Below are positions 61,377-64,000 of a stretch of 64,000 bases of DNA, piece by piece. Source of the DNA: Candidatus Saccharimonadota bacterium. Lineage in GTDB: Bacteria > Patescibacteriota > Saccharimonadia > Saccharimonadales > Saccharimonadaceae. The stretch is from positions 1-64,000 of the forward strand of contig CAJPQG010000003.1 of NCBI GenBank assembly GCA_905372785.1, written 5' to 3'. Numbering within the stretch: the stretch's first letter is position 1; the number at the start of each line of letters is the position of its first letter. Made by a program: the position numbers and the translations under genes. Below the pieces are notes generated by a model. It saw nothing but the letters and a program-made list of their open reading frames with translations. It was not told where the DNA came from and searched no databases.

Positions 61377-62309
61377 ATGTCATTTTTACAGTCACCCGCT
61401 TGGGGCACATTCCAAAAAACACAGGGACGCCAAATCATCAGCCGCAATGGCGATGGTTGGCGATACCAAGCTATTTTGGAACACGGCACAGGCAATACCA
61501 GGGCCTACACCCCATATGGACCAATCGCCGATTCAGCAGCAGCTTTCGATGCAGCACTTACTGCGCTCGAACAAGATGCCAAGCAGCACGGTGCAACTTT
61601 TGTGCGCATCGAGCCCACCTTCCCTATTAGCGACAGCGAGCTTCGTGCCCGTGGCTACCGAAAGGTTACCTATAATCAGTTGCAGCCAGCTCACACGCAG
61701 CTCATCGATTTGTCTCAGGATGAAGATGCAATTATTGCACAGATGTCACAAAACACCCGCAATCTCTATCGCAATCATCATAAAAAAGGCATAGCAATCC
61801 ACAAATCTCACAATCCTGAAGATATTGAAATTCTCTTAACATTCCTCCGTCAGGTTGCTCAGCGTAACCACATCACTCCACACAGCGATGCTTATTTTAA
61901 AGCACAAGCAAAGGCACTATTGCCAAACAAAGCTGCCACCCTCTTTTACGCTACGCTCGGAGACACCCCAATTGCTGCTTCCCTCATGTACGACAGCGAT
62001 GACACGCGCACCTACGCGCACGCTGCTGCCGACGACACATATCGTAAATATTCTGCCGGCACTGCCCTGCTAGCTTATGCAATCATCGATGCGAAGCACG
62101 CCGGTAAAACAACCTTCGACCTGTATGGTATTGCACCCGAGAACGAGCCAAACCACCCATGGGCTGGCTTTACAAAGTTTAAAAAGTCATTTGGTGGCAA
62201 AAGCGTGGCCTACCCTGGCGCTTGGGATAAACCGCTAAAGCCGTTGCGTTACCACGTATACCGATGCTATCAATCATTGCGCCGTGCACTAAAGAAGCGC
62301 CGCAAGTAA
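61377..62309 (+). CDS. FemAB/FemX-like peptidyltransferase, copy 3
   Basis: 310 residues. SFLQSPAWGTFQKTQGRQII, MSQNTRNLYRNHHKKGI, YAHAAADDTYRKYSAGTALL and FKKSFGGKSVAYPG are typical of the family. AAAAGGAG precedes the ATG. It follows tsaD by 41 bases, separate from the two copies in the wall operon, and looks more diverged from them than they are from each other. Confidence 0.88.
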   Translation: MSFLQSPAWGTFQKTQGRQIISRNGDGWRYQAILEHGTGNTRAYTPYGPIADSAAAFDAALTALEQDAKQHGATFVRIEPTFPISDSELRARGYRKVTYNQLQPAHTQLIDLSQDEDAIIAQMSQNTRNLYRNHHKKGIAIHKSHNPEDIEILLTFLRQVAQRNHITPHSDAYFKAQAKALLPNKAATLFYATLGDTPIAASLMYDSDDTRTYAHAAADDTYRKYSAGTALLAYAIIDAKHAGKTTFDLYGIAPENEPNHPWAGFTKFKKSFGGKSVAYPGAWDKPLKPLRYHVYRCYQSLRRALKKRRK

Positions 62310-62325
62310 CTATTGCAACCTGTGC

Positions 62326-62463
62326 TATAATAAGGCCATACCGACGTGAGAGGGTATGGCTTTTACTTCTTTGGGAGCGTATCAGATGATACGGTGACGC
62401 TCATGCTTATTTCACGTGAAATTAACATAAGCACCATCATAAGAGCAAGGATACGCACTCGTC
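62326..62463 (+). promoter_or_regulatory. valS promoter and structured leader
   Basis: TGC-TATAAT (62326-62331) starts a leader of ~125 bases. Three hairpins: GCCATACC/GGTATGGC followed by TTTTACTTCTTT (62335-62372, terminator-like, perhaps also ending the femX transcript), GAGCG/CGCTC enclosing GTATCA/TGATAC (62374-62402), and GCTTAT/ATAAGC enclosing the 14-bp palindrome ATTTCACGTGAAAT (62405-62434). No T-box signature seen. Confidence 0.5.
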
Positions 62464-64000
62464 ATGAAATTGGCACGATCATACGAACCAAATAATTACG
62501 AACCAGATATTTATGCCCTCTGGGAAGCCAGTGGGGCCTTTAAACCAAAAGGGGAAGGTGAGCCTTATTCCATCGTCATGCCACCACCAAATGCAAACGG
62601 AAATTTACACCTAGGGCATGCCTACATTACTTTTTTGCAAGATATTTTGATCCGCTTTTACCGCATGCAGGGAAGGGATACTGTGTATATTCCTGGTGCA
62701 GACCACGCAGGGTTTGAAACATGGGTGGTATTTGAGCGAGAGCTACAAAAACAGGGTAAAAGCCGCTTCGATTACGACCGTGAGCAGCTTTACGATATGG
62801 TATGGGACTTCGTTGCCAGCAAACGTGGCCCAATGGAGCTACAGTTGCGAGCCCTGGGTGCAAGTGCCGACTGGAGTAAGTTAACCTTTACTCTCGACCC
62901 TAAGGTGACAAAAACAGTTTACGACACCTTCCAGAAACTATGGAACGACGGCCTAATTTACCGAGGCGAGCGGATCGTAAACTACTGCACCACACACCAA
63001 ACAAGCTTCTCAGACATCGAGGTTGAATACACAAACGACCCAGGCCATCTGTGGCACATCACCTACCAAACAGAGCAGGGAACACCAATTATTATCGCGA
63101 CCACCCGCCCAGAAACCTTACTTGGCGACACCGCAATTGCCGTACACCCAGACGACGCACGCTACCAGCAGCTCATTGGCACTCGGGCAATCCTGCCAAT
63201 TGTTGGCCGCACGCTACCAATTGTCGCTGATGATTACGTTGATACTAGTTTCGGTACTGGAGCCTTAAAGGTAACCCCGGCACACGATCCAAATGACTTT
63301 GAGATAGCCAAGCGACACGACCTGCCAGCAGTTTCAATCATTAGTGCCGATGGTCATTTGATAAACGTACCGGATGAATTTATGGGGCTCACCCTGGAAG
63401 AAGCCCGCACTAAAGTGGTTGCCAAGCTAAAGGAAACTGGCGCGCTCATTAAGGAAGAGCCTATCGAGCACAGCGTTGGTCATTGTTACAAATGTAAAAC
63501 TGTTATCGAGCCAATGCTTAAAGAGCAGTGGTTTATCAATGTGCAGCCACTCGCCAAACAAGCCATTGCGGCTATTCAGCGTGGGGAAATCTCATTCACA
63601 CCAGCCACTCGTGCGAAGGCACTGGTACAATATCTAGAAAATGTTCACGACTGGAATATTAGCCGACAAATTCCGTGGGGAATTCCAATTCCGGCCTTCC
63701 ACAAACAGGGCGACGACACCGACTGGATATTTGATACCCGTGTTGATCAAAAAGAAATTGATGTAAATGGTACAACATATATCCGTGAGGAAGACACCTT
63801 CGACACCTGGTTTAGCTCGGGGCAGTGGCCATTTATTACCACCGACTTTTTAGACTCTGGCGACCTAGCTCGGTTCTACCCACTCAGCGTCATGGAAACC
63901 GGTGCAGATATCTTATATCAGTGGGTTGGCCGCATGATTATGCTTGGGCTATACCGAACAGGGCAGGTGCCATTTAAACACGTATACCTAAACGGCCTGA
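62464..64000 (+). CDS. valS: Valyl-tRNA synthetase (partial, 3' end outside window)
   Basis: 512 codons are visible. The class I signature is HLGHA at residues 49-53 within MPPPNANGNLHLGHAYITFL. The editing domain shows TTRPETLLGDTAIAVHPDD and VTPAHDPNDFEIAKRHD. Later FDTWFSSGQWPF is typical of ValS/IleS. The KMSKS loop and anticodon domain lie beyond the window. AAGGAT lies upstream of the ATG at moderate distance. Confidence 0.95.
   Translation, partial: MKLARSYEPNNYEPDIYALWEASGAFKPKGEGEPYSIVMPPPNANGNLHLGHAYITFLQDILIRFYRMQGRDTVYIPGADHAGFETWVVFERELQKQGKSRFDYDREQLYDMVWDFVASKRGPMELQLRALGASADWSKLTFTLDPKVTKTVYDTFQKLWNDGLIYRGERIVNYCTTHQTSFSDIEVEYTNDPGHLWHITYQTEQGTPIIIATTRPETLLGDTAIAVHPDDARYQQLIGTRAILPIVGRTLPIVADDYVDTSFGTGALKVTPAHDPNDFEIAKRHDLPAVSIISADGHLINVPDEFMGLTLEEARTKVVAKLKETGALIKEEPIEHSVGHCYKCKTVIEPMLKEQWFINVQPLAKQAIAAIQRGEISFTPATRAKALVQYLENVHDWNISRQIPWGIPIPAFHKQGDDTDWIFDTRVDQKEIDVNGTTYIREEDTFDTWFSSGQWPFITTDFLDSGDLARFYPLSVMETGADILYQWVGRMIMLGLYRTGQVPFKHVYLNGL

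Noticed and set aside
62326..62463. T-box riboswitch before valS
   Set aside because: No GGTGG-type antiterminator bulge or Stem I specifier loop pattern could be found.

Overview
The window reads as a compact bacterial chromosome segment, most likely from Candidatus Saccharibacteria (TM7; CPR/Patescibacteria). This rests on the gene set and the style of the proteins: RNase J with PNPase, sortase, SLH protein, several FemX-like ligases, and class I RNR with Phe at the radical site. Genes are densely packed and most lie on the minus strand. No rRNA or tRNA gene is present, so the placement is inference. TGA works as a stop codon throughout.

Layout. 1-1216: 3' part of a secreted SLH protein. 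1505-8270: ychF, a DUF2797-like gene, the rpsF-ssb-rpsR-efp-tlyA operon, ftsK. 8430-9771: three small envelope or secreted proteins, each with its own signals. 9896-13472: Nudix, RNase J and a family-4 uracil-DNA glycosylase that has lost most Fe-S ligands. 13.5-18.2 kb: an accessory island of six separately transcribed genes (A, B, C, D, E, F) of unknown function. 18.2-24.3 kb: DHH-like gene, truB, rpsO and pnp, with a sortase inserted. 24.4-31.5 kb: rpsT, holA, mutM, HAD, polA, kinase-like and small genes, then a candidate structured RNA. 31.8-38.4 kb: lipid kinase, rpoD, dnaG (no zinc ligands), orn, YjbR pair, mscL. 38.6-39.4 kb: a gene split by a -1 frame change at a consensus-type slippery heptamer. 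39.6-46.6 kb: argS, zwf and an nrd operon. 47-51.4 kb: MacB-like ABC pair, SIS-domain protein, two unknowns. 51.5-53.5 kb: groESL with CIRCE. 53.6-62.3 kb: a six-gene wall operon (murE, murF, hydrolase, aminotransferase, two FemX) divergent from tsaD and a third FemX. valS runs off the right end.

Two themes stand out. First, many housekeeping genes carry TGn-TAnnnT followed by exactly six bases and ATG with no Shine-Dalgarno, the geometry of leaderless mRNA. The accessory genes instead have longer leaders with Shine-Dalgarno sites and their own terminators. Second, the soluble accessory proteins (A, C, D, F, the frameshifted gene at 39 kb and the gene at 51 kb) appear by eye to share a weak common core, so the window may hold a dispersed, fast-evolving, undescribed protein family. 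Two copies of its companion membrane gene share a perfectly identical 125-bp promoter-leader block, and the copies at A and F share a 39-nt leader.
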